From the NCBI GenBank assembly GCA_963556145.1, contig OY744461.1, positions 5,082,891 through 5,146,890 on the forward strand: 64,000 nucleotides of DNA, written 5' to 3'. Shown here in pieces: positions 32,204 to 44,839 of this stretch. Position 1 is the stretch's first letter; the number at the start of each line of letters is the position of its first letter. The translations under genes were made by a program, and so were the position numbers. The stretch comes from Hygrocybe punicea. Taxonomy: Eukaryota; Basidiomycota; Agaricomycetes; Agaricales; Hygrophoraceae. The notes under the pieces are model-generated. The model searched no databases, had not been told where the DNA came from, and saw only the letters and a list, made by a program, of their open reading frames with translations.

Positions 32204-34230
32204 CTGCACTGGTCAATATGCGATATGGAAAGTGTACTCCAAATGATATTATATTTTTCAGAAGCCGAATTTCAGGAAAAAGACCTGATCAACCTAATGT
32301 TGCCTCAAAGAATTTCAGAAATGTGCCAATCATCTGCGGCATTCACTCTCAAAAGGATCAGATCAATTTGCTTGGCTGTGAAAGATTTGCAAAAGACACA
32401 AACCAGAAAGTAATTAACTTTTATTCCATTGACAGATGGGGAAAAGAAAAGGATGCATCTATGAGAAATAAATCAAAAGGCAAATCAAAAGCACTTCATG
32501 AATCTGGTGAGATAGACTTTGATACTCAAAGAGAAATATGGAAGGTGCACCACGGTGGAACAGAAAACTTTGCTGGTAAATTATCCTTGTGTGTTGGAAT
32601 GCCAGTCATGCTTAGAAACAATGATGCAACTGAACTTTGCATTACCAAGGGACAAGAAGGATTTGTTGTTGGTTGGCAGTCTTCAAAAGCAGATCATGGA
32701 AAGCGTGTACTGGACACATTATTTGTGGAGCTTCAAAATCCACCAAAGCTTGTGCAGATTCCTTCACTGCCAGACAATGTTGTTCCGATTGTGAAAAGCA
32801 CCAAGACAGTTCAGTGTGTATTTCCAAGTGATTTAAAAGAAAGAATAGAAAGACAACAGGTTTGGGTTTTGCCAAACTTTGCAATGACTGCACATGCCGC
32901 TCAAGGAAAGACAAGACCATATAATGTTGTGCATTTAAACAGCTGCTTTTCACATATGGCATATTATTCATCTTTGTCGAGAAGCGCTACTGCTGCTGGT
33001 ACTGTAATCATACAAGGATTTGACAATAAGATGATCACCAGAGGATGCTCTGGATATCTCAGACAAGAATTTAGGGAACAAGAACTGCTTGATGACATCA
33101 CAAGAATGAGATATGAAGGCACATTGCCAGAACATATTGCACAAGATGTTCGGTCATCAATGATTCAAAAGTTTCAACAATGGAAAGGCACTGGATATGT
33201 TCCATCTAAAACTGATGCAGCTTTGAAGTGGTCAGACAGTGATCCCCTGGTGATTGCTCCTATGGAAGTCAGTCCATGGCACATCATTGAGAAGAACAAA
33301 AATAAGCAAGCAACCATGTCAATTTCTACTCCTTTTATCCCTGCCAAAGGATCTGTTCCACTTTTGTCCAGGAAGCATTTGATTGAACCTTGTGAACTGC
33401 CAGCAGCTAAGAGACAACGAACAGATATGTCAGCTTTCCCAGCAGGTTTGCCGTGGGATGAAAACAATTACAGTTGTGCATATGATTCTATCCTGGTTAT
33501 ATTGTTTGATCTCTGGAAGGAAAACCATATAGCATGGTCTGAAGTATTTCATGATATGAATGATTATCTGGCTACTTTATCTGATGGCTTCTCAGATATA
33601 TTGAAAGGCAATATGACATTTGTGCAACTCAGAAATGAATTAAGGGCTATTTTGCATGATAAGCATCCTGAGACATATCCAATGGGACCTGTTGGGATTA
33701 GTGTTGCAACTCTAGCCATGGAGCTTTTACACATAGACACAGCAGTCACATCTTCTCAGCATCAATGTACAAGGTGTAAATTTGCTGAAAAACCAGTGGA
33801 TAATCAACTTGGTTATGTTTTACATGGAGAAACTTCAGTTCAATGGTCTACTATGAATTGGATGGAAACATTGTCCCAACAAACACATCGAAGGTGTTCT
33901 AAGTGTCAATCGGCTATGCAACAAATCTTATTCTACAATAAAGTGCCACCTGTGCTTGTTTTGGAATATCCACTCATGGACATTGAGACCAGTCATATAC
34001 TTGAGTTTGAGACTGACAAAGGCATCAAGTTATTGAGGTTGAAAGGAATTGTTTATCATGGCCAATATCATTTTACCAGTAGAATCATAAGTGCAGACAA
34101 GAAGGTTCGGTTTCATGATGGCATGACTACTGGAAATACTTGTTCATATGATGGTATGCTTGATAAATTATCTGATGCTGATGTTAGACAATGCAGAGGC
34201 AAGAATCTTGTGCTGGCAATATATGCTTAA
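32204..34230 (+). pseudogene. Helitron helicase C-terminal half fused to a USP-like protease domain
   Basis: Continuation of the gene cut at 14486. Residues LVNMRYGKCTPND lead to helicase motif V (TAHAAQGKT, about 32887-32915) and motif VI (LSRSATAAGTV, about 32975-33005). After a linker, a second domain starts at WDENNYSCAYDSILVILF. Its Cys codon is 33475-33477, matching the nucleophile box of ubiquitin C-terminal hydrolases. Two CXXC pairs follow (CTRC about 33768, CSKC about 33898), like a USP zinc finger, and then a His box (YHGQYHFTSRI, about 34056). The frame is open through 675 codons without a stop, a contrast with the other Helitron genes. As it stands it lacks its 5' part, so any expression would need a new start. 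Confidence 0.85.
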
Positions 34231-34431
34231 AGTTATATGTGGGTGAGTGGGTGGCCAAAATTTTCTCTAAATTTGTATGAGATATGAAATAAAACAAGGT
34301 TGGGCTCATCAAGTCTACATCAACAACTTTTGCACTAGAATAATGGGTGGGTGTGGTGGGCTTAGTCTTGCTCAATATGATTTATGAGGTGGCAGTGTAT
34401 CAACTCAGAGCAAAGATTGGAACTTTAGGAA
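34231..34431. other. Downstream flank of the helicase gene
   Basis: AT-rich 3' flank with a possible polyadenylation word (GAAATAAAAC near 34285). No gene. Confidence 0.4.
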
Positions 34432-34475
34432 GAACTCGTTCATGCCATGCGCAGCACTGGCCCTCTAAACAAGTA

Positions 34476-34989
34476 TTTGGAATTTGAGATCCCACAGGGA
34501 ATCTCTAGAGGACTGTCTCTTCAGAAATTTCAAATAGCTACTTTAATCTTTTTCAAAAAAATAGAGTACTTTCTCTCTGTGACCAGCCCTATTGACCAAC
34601 ACAGACAACTCTGCCTCTGAAAATATTATCTGCGATACCCATATACATCCTCTAGGGAATTGCCAATTCACCTTTCTGCTACTGTGTACAGAACATTTAT
34701 AATTAAATTCCTTGTGAAACTCTTATGTTGAGTAATAACTATAGTCCAGCCAAAGGTTTAATTATAAATGTTCTGTACACATTAGCAGAAAGGTGAATTG
34801 GCAGTTCCCTAGAGGATGTCTATGGGTATCACAGATAATATTTTCAGAGGCAGAGTTGTCTGTGTTGGTCAATAAGGCTGGTCACAGAGAGAAAGTACTC
34901 TATTTTTTTTGAAAAAGATTAAAGTAGCTATTTGAAATTTCTGAAGAGACAGTCCCCTAGAGATTCCCTGTGGGATCTCAAATTCCAAA
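34476..34989. mobile_element. TA-flanked foldback MITE
   Basis: TTTGGAATTTGAGATCCCAC at the left is mirrored by the inverse at 34970-34989. The arms, about 240 bp each, converge near 34,730. TA flanks both ends. It lies just inside the Helitron 3' terminus, splitting AAACAAG from the following sequence. No coding capacity. Confidence 0.75.
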
Positions 34990-35059
34990 TATTAGAGCAA
35001 TTGGACATGTTTTGAGTAAGATATGATGGTTTTTAGAAATTTTCAAAAAAAAAAAAAAA

Positions 35060-37582
35060 GCATTTCTGCCCTAAGTTCCACAAATAGCTGTAATTCAGGT
35101 GAAATGTGATTCCATTGTGCTGTCAAAGTTTCCTTGCTTGATGAAAACACTCTTTCAAAAGGTACTGCTGAAGCTTGTATTGGTAAAATGTCCATGGTGA
35201 GAGGAAAAATTCTTAGATACTGAACTTGATTTTCCTGGCCCGACTATCTGTAGCATGAAATGGATACACCTATCAGCTTCACATACCTGCCAGTAGGTCA
35301 GATTTTTCATTGCTGGCTGTGCTTCGCGAAGGTAAGCTGCAGCTTCAACTTCTATTGCCCGATTGGCAAGTGATCAATTTCGAATACAGTTGAGGCCAAG
35401 GATATCTCTTGCAGTGGGATGTGAAGGGACTGCAGGTGGTTCTGGATTGGCTACAGCAGGGGCCTCGGTTCCAACATTAGAGTCGTACAAGTGAAGCTTT
35501 GTCAGATAAAATAAGTCAGGCTATAACAGCAGAAATATTAGTATGCACAGCATGAGTAAATAAATCTTTGGTCCATTCAACCTGCTCTGGCATGTACTCC
35601 TCAAACCATGTCAATTTGATGGAGGGATCCAGAACTGGAAAAAAAAACCTCAGTAAAAGTAAAAGATTAGTTAGATACAGACTCATGGCTAATGTGTAAG
35701 CAGGGACCATGTCTGTTTGGCTACCATATGATTCAAGTTTGTCAATCCCATTCTGGACAATGTCAGAAGTTTCTGGATTCTGCTGTTGATGTACTTTCCA
35801 GACATTGAGCATCACTTCAAATGCAAGTACCGCATGACATAATGTTGGTGTCTTCTCATGTGATAATATTTGTTGGAAGGCATGTGAGATCTGAAAATGA
35901 TAATACATTATATAGAAATGGAACAATCAAATACACTCACCTCGAGAATAGATTGAAATTTTCAAAGAGCATTCCAGTCAGAATCATTGAGTTTGAACTT
36001 ACACAGTTCAGTGAATTCCTGGCTTTCAAGGAAGGTGTCAAGAACCTAGATAACCATGTCAACTTTGGTAATGAAAATGAAAATTTCAAAATACTTCTTG
36101 AAGATCAATGGCTCGTTCAATCATGAGTAATGTCGAAGACCACCTCACTTCCATGTCACATAGAAGCTCAAGTTATTTCTTCTCTAGTCTCTCAAATAAT
36201 GAAGAAAAATACTGTCAGTGCAGAGAAGACGATCGGATCTAGTATAAATTAATGTTTGTGCATCAGATGGTAAGTTGCTGCACAAGATAGCAAGAGAGAC
36301 ATACTGCACAAATGAGAGATTGGACAGTGGCAATTGGATCCCAGTCAATCCCTTTCAAGATGTTTGAAGGACAGAAGTCATTGGTGGTTTCAGCCACGTA
36401 GTTGAGATTGGTGATTGCTGCTAGTATAGCTTTGCAGGCAAGGTTAACAATGTGAGGAAAACATCTGGAGGCAAACAGTCTTGGTAATTATGCCGCAGCA
36501 ACAATATCATGTCACCTACCTGATTCGACGCTCAATTCTATCAAATTTGATTTTCCGTTGCCAGAGTTCACGCTCTAACATAGTCATGAACAAATCATTG
36601 TTTGAGGCATTGTTCAGAGTGATCCATCCAATCTGAGAGAGGATGAGGGTCAACGAGAACACAAAGAAAATTTGAATATTGGATACCTGGTGGGTAATAC
36701 CAAGCTGATCCGTAACATGTATAAATACATGGGCGAGATGCTTGCCATCATGTCGCCCAGGCCGTGATGAAATCCTACTAAGTCAGAACATAATCTGAGA
36801 ATGTGTTGATGGCCAGCTGGGGTTTCCTCAGTATGTGATTGGATCCAATGAGCCGTGATGGCCATGAAAGGAGAACGATTCAGATTGGACCACATGTCCA
36901 TTGTGAATGAAGTCTTGCCTACCAAGTGCTGTTCCTTTATTAACAAGGCTGGTCAAAAAGGCAGGTAGCAGCTGCTCTCACCTGCATGTCTATACTTAGT
37001 TGATGTAAATGTTCTTGGAGTGTCTCTTCAATGCATTTACAAATTGTAGTTCTGCCAGGAATATCTGACTCCCGAAGTTCTTCTCAAAGCATCAGAAAAA
37101 TTGCAGGAAGATGCGATGATTTGACAACATTGATTGACTAAAATAATAATAATTTATTAATACGGGAACATAAAATAATAGAAAAATATACCTGATCATC
37201 ACCAACAATGAACTGGACAATTGTATCAACAAAAGCTTCCCTCGAGTATGGCATCCGTCCTTCTGGTGTCTGCCCTGTTGATTGCCCTTTACCCTTTTAA
37301 TATTCATTCAGGGCCACCTGGACACTCTTCACCGTTATATTGATGTCCAACTTGTCACAACCAGACACCCAAGCATTCATGTGTTCCTCCATCAAATGAT
37401 GGCGAATAGTCCTGGTATGTCTTGGTACTAAATGTCATAATCTTATGGTGTGGATTCATTGCATGGATATTCCTATTTAAGTTGTTCAACATCATATAAT
37501 AACTAGGATGTTGAAACACATACCCACAAAACGAGCAACTATAGTGGTTTCCCCTCTTTTCAAAGAATGTCCATGCGTCCAA
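35060..37582 (-). pseudogene. hAT transposase, decayed
   Basis: Cut-and-paste transposase on the minus strand. N-terminal BED-type finger at 37355-37582 (WTFFEKRGNHYSCSFCGYVF, then the His pair HAMNPHH). RMPYSREAFVDTIVQFIVGD lies at about 37190-37265. The first catalytic block, SFTMDMWSNLNRSPFMAITA, is at about 36840-36930. RPGRHDGKHLAHVF and WITLNNASNND follow. VVAFEVMLNVW-type and DPSIKLTWFEEYMPEQVEW segments are at 35550-35830. The dimerisation signature DILPIQASAVPFERVFSSSK is at about 35120-35200. Breaks include TGA in FLML-stop-EELRESDIP (Arg expected, CGA to TGA), a frameshift around GFHH/RPGRHDG, and others in the C-terminal third. Terminal inverted repeats were not found; both flanks are MITEs. 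Confidence 0.85.
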
Positions 37583-37628
37583 TGTGGTGTAACAAGACTT
37601 GTTGCCTGCAAGGCCATATTACGAACAA

Positions 37629-38312
37629 ATGGGTATAGAGGGAAAGTTGTACTATTCTCAAAGGGCTATCTGCTCCTGTAATTATATTTGGGCAATCTTT
37701 AGTGGATGATGAGTTGTAGATGAAACAAGAGGTAAACCAGTACCTTTTAACACCCAAAATGATATTGTCAAATTATGACCTCAAATGAGCTCCTATGAAG
37801 AAGATTGTAGGGAGAAAATTGTCCATTTTTTCAAGGGCTAGAAGTAGATATACCATGTGTTTCTTTATTTTTGGTCTGTGTGTCCATATTTATGATTCTT
37901 GTGGTATTTCACTGCCATGCAGACAAACGATGCAATATGGACTCAAAGAACAAAAATAAAGAAAAACATAATATATCTACTTCTAGCCCTTGAAAAAATG
38001 GACAATTTTCTCCCTACAATCTTCTTCATAGGAGCTCATTTGAGGTCATAATTTGACAATATCATTTTGGGTGTTAAAAAGTACTGGTTTACCTCTTGTT
38101 TCATCTACAACTCATCATCCACTAAAGATTATCCAAATCTAATTACAGGAGCAGATAGCCCTTTGAGAATAGTACAACTTTTCCTCTATACCCATCTCAA
38201 TCCATGTAGTATTTCATGAGATACAAGATTCAGCATTGGAAATTCCACTAAGTTCATATTTCTCAATTGATTGAAAAAGTGCATTGGCTCCCAAGAATTA
38301 TGTAAACAGCTG
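37629..38312. mobile_element. Truncated relative of the 812-bp MITE
   Basis: The right end GTAAACAGCTG plus TA (38313-38314) and the internal sequence (GAGCTCCTATGAAGAAGATTG, GAAAACATAATATATC) match the MITE at 20124-20935. The left end begins abruptly at ATGGGTATAGAGGGAAAG and lacks about 130 bases of that arm, beside the hAT remains. It was inserted at TA within the Helitron B coding sequence (after DNELQ). Confidence 0.8.
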
Positions 38313-38314
38313 TA

Positions 38315-38916
38315 ATTCATTATCTGTTTTATTATTCATGATGTCAGTTGCAACTACATTTGTTCTTTTTTTCTCTTTTGACACTCTTTTGGGTTTTATC
38401 ACAGAAAAACGAACTCAGTCATATAACGATACATCTTTATACAAAACAGGTCTAAAAATGTAATTGTCCACCTTGAATAGCCCTACATATGTTCCATTGT
38501 TCTTACCAATAACAACTTTGTTATTGCTATCTTCCATTATTTCATTTGTATCTTCATTATACTCTGCATTGAACACTTTGTTAACATATGGTCTCCAATA
38601 AACTGGCACAAACTTATGGCCAGTGTAATGATCAGGGTTTCCAAGTACATACAATGAGGCCATAGGTGCACCAATCTCCAATTTTGATGTTAGAGAATTG
38701 ACTACTTATGTGAATAACTTCTGGACCTTCTCTTTTCTTGTCAAATTGCCGCCAATCATTTCTGAATTCCTATCAAAAACACTCTTTATTACCTCAAAAA
38801 CGCTATAGGTCTTTAACGACATTTTTGTAATGTAATCTGTTACATATGCTACAACAGCTTTGATTGCAGTACCAGACAATAGACTGGTAACATCAGAATT
38901 ACACCGAAGTATATAT
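38315..38916 (-). pseudogene. Helitron B protein, segment after the CACTA-like insertion
   Basis: The minus strand reads LRCNSDVTSLLSGTAIKAVV then YVTDYITKMSLKTYSVFEVI, EIGAPMASLYVLGNPDHYTG, HKFVPVYWRPYV and DVSLYD. This is the region between Rep and helicase in Helitron proteins. It joins in frame to GEPWINTFTPELTY on the far side of the insertion. Stops: TAA after KLFT (about 38697-38699) and TGA after DVSLYD (38415-38417), where TGG (Trp) is expected, followed by VRFSVIKPKRVSK. It ends at the MITE. Confidence 0.85.
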
Positions 38917-41524
38917 CACATCAGGAATTTCAACATTTAGTGGGGATCTAAAGTTATTTCTAAAGTTAGCAGCAAAATATAATCTTTGGATTTACATTTG
39001 GGCCAAATCTAAATATTGAATTTAAGTCATGAATAAATAAATGTCTAAATTAATTCTTTTCTCTTGCCTTTAGATTAGTCCTGCAATCAAAATAATAATC
39101 AGTGCTAAAGTGTGGAGGGAAAGTATAATTTAGATTTGAGTTTACTCTGGTTTGCTAGTCCACATTCAGGCATCACTTAAAGACAAACTGAAAGTTATAA
39201 TTTCGATGAAATTAAAATATTTAATTTATTGGGTATCAAAATGTACCATTTTGGGAGTTATCAAAAGTTAAGATTCCGTCAGAACTAAAGTGATTGTACA
39301 CTCCCATCGCCCACTCATCGCCCACTCATCGCCAACCCATCGCCACTCGCTGCCCACGTGCACGTTAAGATAAGACGATGCCATCGTCTTCGACGGGTCC
39401 GGATCGGAGTGCTAGTTCAGTCACAAGTCACAACAACAACAACTACGAAGACAACAAGAAAAACAACGATACTGACAACGATGGTCATCACCAGCGAGGC
39501 TGGAGGAGTGGTGGCGATGACGATGACGGATGACGGATGACGGTGATGACGCAGACAAGGACGGCGATGAGGACAACAAAGACAGCAGTATCGGTGGCGG
39601 CACCACCACCCCACCACAGCCAGATGACGGCGACGACCTCCACTGCCAACAGGCAGCAGCAAGGCGACGACGACGGTGGCGGCGGCGGCGGCGGAACGGG
39701 GGTGTCAGGTATCGGGCGTGCTCATCGCCCAGCCATCGCCGACCATACCTCCCTCCCACCCGTCGCCCCAATTAATCCAACGGCGGCAACGATAATGAGG
39801 GCCCAGTGGACCATGACCACAACCACGACCGCTGCCGTCGAGTATGAATACCGGCCAGCGAGGGGACGATGGCAGTGGCATTCACCACCACCTTCACCAC
39901 CACCATCACTTCCTCAACCACTAATACCACCACCACGACGATGGATGACGACGATGCGGACGACGACGGCAACGGCCCCACGGAATGGCGACAAGATCTC
40001 CACCACCATCCGGCAGCGGCAAGACGACGATGGCGACGGCAGTATCACCACCACCACTGCCATCACCATCACAAGTGAAGTAGCCGCTGAGCAGCGGCAG
40101 GACAATGACGACGACCTCCTACGACCTCCCCCTGCCCACGCATGACGCCCATCTCCATCGCCCTCGCTCCCATCACCACCCGGGCCACCTCCGCCGCCCA
40201 TCCCATCGCCCGCGCCCGTCACCCTCACATCCACCCTGTCTCCCCGCCCACGCCATCTCCCTCGTCCACGCCATCTCCCTTGTCCACACCATCTCCCTTG
40301 TCCACGCCACATCACCTGCCTATGCCTGCCCACACCAAATGCCACCTCCCTCGCCCGCACCCCACGTCATCCCCCTCACCCTCGTCGCCCACGCCACCCC
40401 CACCGCTTACACCCTCTCCCCAGCCTCCCATCGCATCGTGCCCACACCATCTCCCTTCCCCGCTCTCCCATCCCATCATCTCCCTCTCCCTCGCCCACAC
40501 CCCACGTCATCTCCCTTGTCGCCCACACCGTCTCCCCGCCACCATCATCTCCCCTGCCCACGCCATCTCCCTCGCCCACACCCCACGCCATCTCCCTCGC
40601 CCACACCCCACGCCGTCTCCCTCACCCTCGTCGCCCACGCCATCACCCATGCCATCTCCCCGCCATCTCCCCCTGCCGCCATCTCCGTCACCCACACCTC
40701 TCCGCTCCCATCCAATCATGCCCCCACCATCTCCCCCTGCCCACGCCATCTCCCTCACCCGCCCCTATTGCCCACCATCCCCTACCTCTGTCATCACCTC
40801 ACGAACCCCACCACCACGTCAATTGACGTTGGAGCTGGGCTCGTGAGGTCATATGATTTGGTCCATTGGGAGATGGGTGGACGATGGATGGATAACGGGT
40901 GGACGATGGTGGGCTGCGTCCCACGCCATCATACCCATCTCCTTGCCCATGCCATCTCCCTCGCCCACACCATCAAGGCTCCCTGCCTCTGCCATCACCT
41001 AGGCCCTGCCTGGCGCTGCGCCGATTAATGTCGGTGAATAGTAGGACGCCCTCAAAGCCCACGGAACAATGATGACCAATGGGTGGGTGGCGGGCGGGCG
41101 AAGGGTGGGCGATGAGTGGGCGACGGGCAGGCGATGGCGCGGGCAATAGCTTTAGATCTGATGGCAACTTTGAATTTAAATAGCTGCCGAAATCTTATAT
41201 TTTGATAACTATTAAATTTATTATTTTAATCCTACTAAAAGTTTTAATTTTGGTCTGCCTTTAAGTGATGCCTAAATTTGGACTAGAAATTTTGAGTAAA
41301 CTTGAAACTAAATTATGCTTTCCCCTTACAATGTAGATCGGATAATTATTTTGATTGAAAGAATAAGCTAAAGATGAAAATAAATAAATGATTTAGATGT
41401 GTATTTATTCATGACTTAAATTTAATATTTAGGCTAGGCCTAAATGTGAATCTAAAGATTATATTTTTCTGCTAACTTTAGAAATCACTTTAGTTCTCAA
41501 CTAAAGGTTGGAACTCCTGATGTG
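38917..41524. mobile_element. 2.6-kb CACTA-like non-autonomous element
   Basis: It begins CACATCAGGAATTTCAACA and ends with the inverse (GTTGGAACTCCTGATGTG). TAT flanks both sides (38914-38916 and 41525-41527). The empty site is recovered as the in-frame Helitron B sequence around LTYILRCNSD. CAC...GTG ends with a 3-bp duplication fit CACTA (CMC) elements. The terminal inverted repeats are about 400 bp, AT-rich. The interior is GC-rich low-complexity sequence without a transposase. Confidence 0.8.
39300..41160. repeat. Low-complexity interior of the CACTA-like element
   Basis: Starts with CCATCGCCCACTCATCGCC repeats (39305-39350). GACGACG/ACCACCACC trinucleotide tracts run to about 40130. 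CACGCCATCTCCCTCGCCCA repeats run to about 40990, and GGGTGGGCGATGAGTGGGCG near 41090-41145 inverts the start. Long frames here (39537-40145, 40105-41028, and several on the other strand) are Thr/Pro/Ser or Gly/Arg-rich, follow the repeats and show no domain, so they are not called as genes. Confidence 0.8.
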
Positions 41525-41527
41525 TAT

Positions 41528-44500
41528 GTGAGTTCAGGTGTAAACGTGTTTATCCAGGGTTCTCCTTTTTTTAGATTGAGAGTACCCGTATTAGGTTCTA
41601 CAAAAGTCTGTTCAAAGGTATCTCTTGGGAATCGTCTTTTGCATTCACCTTTATCATTAAGACATTACGGTCGTTTTGGACCATCATGTGTGTTATGTAT
41701 GTTCAATCTCAGTAATAGATCATCAACGATATTTTTGAATTTTTGCCACCAAATTTTGTGTCTGTTTTGACAATTGTTATCACTGCCACAATATTTCGAA
41801 CATATGTGAGGTGCTTCTGGAAGAACACAGGTTGGCAATTTATATTCGGCATTTTCCGCAGCACCCTTTACTTTTGCTGATATTTCATCTTTAGTACCCA
41901 TCATGAATTGACCAACACACAAGCTTTCTAAATATTCCACCAGTGTCCTCTGAAATTCAGAAGTGTTATCCAAAATTTTGTCTTGTATTTCTTGGGGTGT
42001 TAGACATCCAGCAATCCATAGCAACATGTGAAGATGTAAGGTAAGACAGCCTTGTTCTTCTACAGTTCCATGATAAGCAGATGTTTTGCCATAAAGACCA
42101 CGATCAGACTCATTTACACACAGAACATGTTTGATAAACATTTCAGTAATATAATGAAAGAAGTGAGCACCAGCAACCGGATTATTTGCAATAAGTTTAT
42201 AACAATCTTTGGGGAGACGTAATTTTGGGTGAAATGCTTCTTTGTTGTCAGCATAATATAAAGAAATTGGGTGATTGATATCAGCCGGTGCAAATGAGAT
42301 AAACCAAGTCGGAACGCCACAGTAGGATATCAATGACCAAATTTCATTTTGCATATATTTTTGTGCAGCGATAGAGCCTTCAATCTTACCACCCACATGA
42401 TCTAGATCAGAAATCAATTTGTAGCATGCTGTTTCTTCAGGTGTCACAGGCTTTACTCTTTCACCTTTAGACAACCTTTTGGCGAGGTCTGCTAAAACTC
42501 CTGTGTCAATGTTCATCAAACGATCCGCAATTTCATCAAAGTTTTGTTTATTGGTCAACAAGTAACCACCACTTGTACTTCTTTTGATCTGTTCTTGATT
42601 GAATGCGACTAGTGGAAAGTATGCATCAGTTTGGAATCTTTTGTCATGGTACATCAATAGGTGCCTTTTGTGCATCATGTCACTAATATCCATTACTTCC
42701 TCAGTAATGCTGCTGATACCTCCTAAACCATAAGGGAAAAGACAAGGAAACATCATAGGATATAATTGAGGGTTATTATAAAAAGACTCTGGATTTTTTG
42801 CATGACTTATGGCGAGAACACCACTGTGGTCATCTATCAAGTGCTTTGTTGCTCTGGCAATCAATGCTTTTGGGCTATTAATTTCAAGATCTTCACCAGT
42901 AATACCACTGACAACAAATGGACAAGGTCCATCTTCAATGCCATCTTCTTCATCATTGTCGAATGCACTGGTAGCTTCAGGTTCTTTGTTTGTTTCCTTC
43001 ATACGATATGCAACCACAACTGGAATACCATTTTCTGGATACTGTTCTAGATTTTTGTCAGAGATGTCCAAATCATAATAGTCGACGTGGTTCAACTTTA
43101 GCCATTCTAAAGCTGAAGATACCATTTTTCTGCGAAACAACAAAGGAGTGCGATCCATGTCCTCTGGTGTGGGTCTGATAGGACCAGTAAAAATAAATGC
43201 CAAAACATTGTCAAGTTCTTTGACTGAGGGAGGCAATCGCTGATATAGCTTTGGCATTGGGTTTTGAAACATTATGGCATTTGCTTTCATTTTATGCATT
43301 CTGGAAGAAACACGTACAATGCATTTGTTATGTTGAACATGAGCAATCAAAATTTGTTCAGCAAATGTCAAATTCTGTAGTTGTGGTGGAATGACACCAA
43401 TCCATAATCCATTTGCCAATGCATATTTCGGAGTGCATCCTTGGTTTAGACAAGTTCACATGGATGGCATATCCATTTGCACGCACCGTCTATTACAGGA
43501 CCTTTTATATCTTGTATTGGATCAGAGCTATGAAATCTCTCACGCCTGGTAATATTCATGATTTCTGTATTCAAAATGTTTAGGTCAACTGTTGTTTTTG
43601 ACAAAAGTGTCATCCTCTTCAATGGAACCAATTGTCCACATACTGTACACCCACTTTCTGTAAAGTTTTCAGGTGCCACAGCCTCATACCAATTAGATAT
43701 TATGGTTTTCTTTAATGCAACAGTTGGTGGTTTCGGTGGAAATGACTGCAACTTTGATATATTCTTCATATTTATTCTATGTTGTCCCATATTAATTTCT
43801 TCTTTAACATCTCGGTTCTTTCTTCTATGAACATCTCTTTGATTTTTTTATTTTTCTGCTCTGAATTTGCATTCTTGTGCCATAATTTATATCTGTCTGC
43901 ATTTGATTTAACAATATGAACAGAAAAAACTGTAACATGCATTTGACATATTTCACAATTATGATCATTCAAAATGAGAGGAATGTCAGAAACGTGCGCT
44001 CTCAATGCTAATCTTATAGCATGTAATTTTGCTATTGCACAGATGTCTTTCATCATAAGTTGTGGCAAAAATTTGATTAAGGGAAGAGAACTCCAATGTG
44101 ATCTTTGCTATTATTGAAAGTTGCTTCAGCCACTATCCACAGAAGATGATCAATATACTTGAAGATTGTTTCAGGACTGTATTCAATTTTAAAGGAGTTG
44201 AGCATAGATGGCTCAAGTAACTTGAATTCAAAAGTTGGAATGCGATAACCACCACCAACGTAATTATTTGGCATGTTGGTGCAGTCAGATTTTCCATATA
44301 TTGTTTGTATGTGAACGAATGCAAATGTGATATACATCATGAAAGCTAACACAATGTTGTTCAAGACAATCATCAAAATGGATGTACATAATTTAGAAAT
44401 GCATTTCCGCACATGTGTTTTGAAGTCATGAGCATACATCAGGTGGCAATACAAAAGTATTCTAATCAATTGACATTTGTCTTTGATGATTGGAATTGTA

Positions 44501-44839
44501 TGATAACCCAAGCATATAAGCATAAAGCAGAAATAAATTTGACATGGTAGATTAGATTGTGGAATAAAACCACAAAAGATATTGCAGAGGCGAAAATTTG
44601 CCCTTGACAAAGTTGAAAGATCATCCAATAAATTGAATACATGGATGAAAGATCGGAAATTGTTGTTTTGTATACCCATTTCTTGGATAAATTGAAACAC
44701 CCAGTTTTGGGACAAGCCTGAGTGATTTTAAAGCAGTATGACTAGATACCTCAGAACCAGATTTGTTAATATCAAACTTTTGATGATCATCGTTGACTGA
44801 ATATTGTTTTGACAGAGTAGTGAGAAAACCACTCCACAT
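41528..44839 (-). pseudogene. Helitron B Rep N-terminal gene, decayed
   Basis: Close copy of the Helitron A Rep gene. The long segment 41665-43419 contains LWIGVIPPQLQNLTFAEQIL, NNPQLYPMMFPCLFPYG, PTWFISFAPADINHP and the HUH motif LTLHLHMLLWI. Upstream pieces are 43446-43790 (CTVCG), 43772-44068, 44077-44715 and 44621-44839. Breaks: a missing base at about 43450 (CHPCE-LV), the same frame change as Helitron A at about 43780, loss of the 12-residue segment around SKFTKREF near 44690, and TAA at 41662-41664 (GPKRP-stop-CLNDKG). Past that stop the frame runs GTLNLKKGEPWINTFTPELTY to the CACTA-like insertion at 41527. Confidence 0.85.

Noticed and set aside
39537..41028. Thr/Pro/Ser-rich and Gly/Arg-rich frames inside the CACTA-like element
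   Set aside because: Both strands and several frames are open because of trinucleotide and CCATCTCC repeats; no motif and no splice logic.
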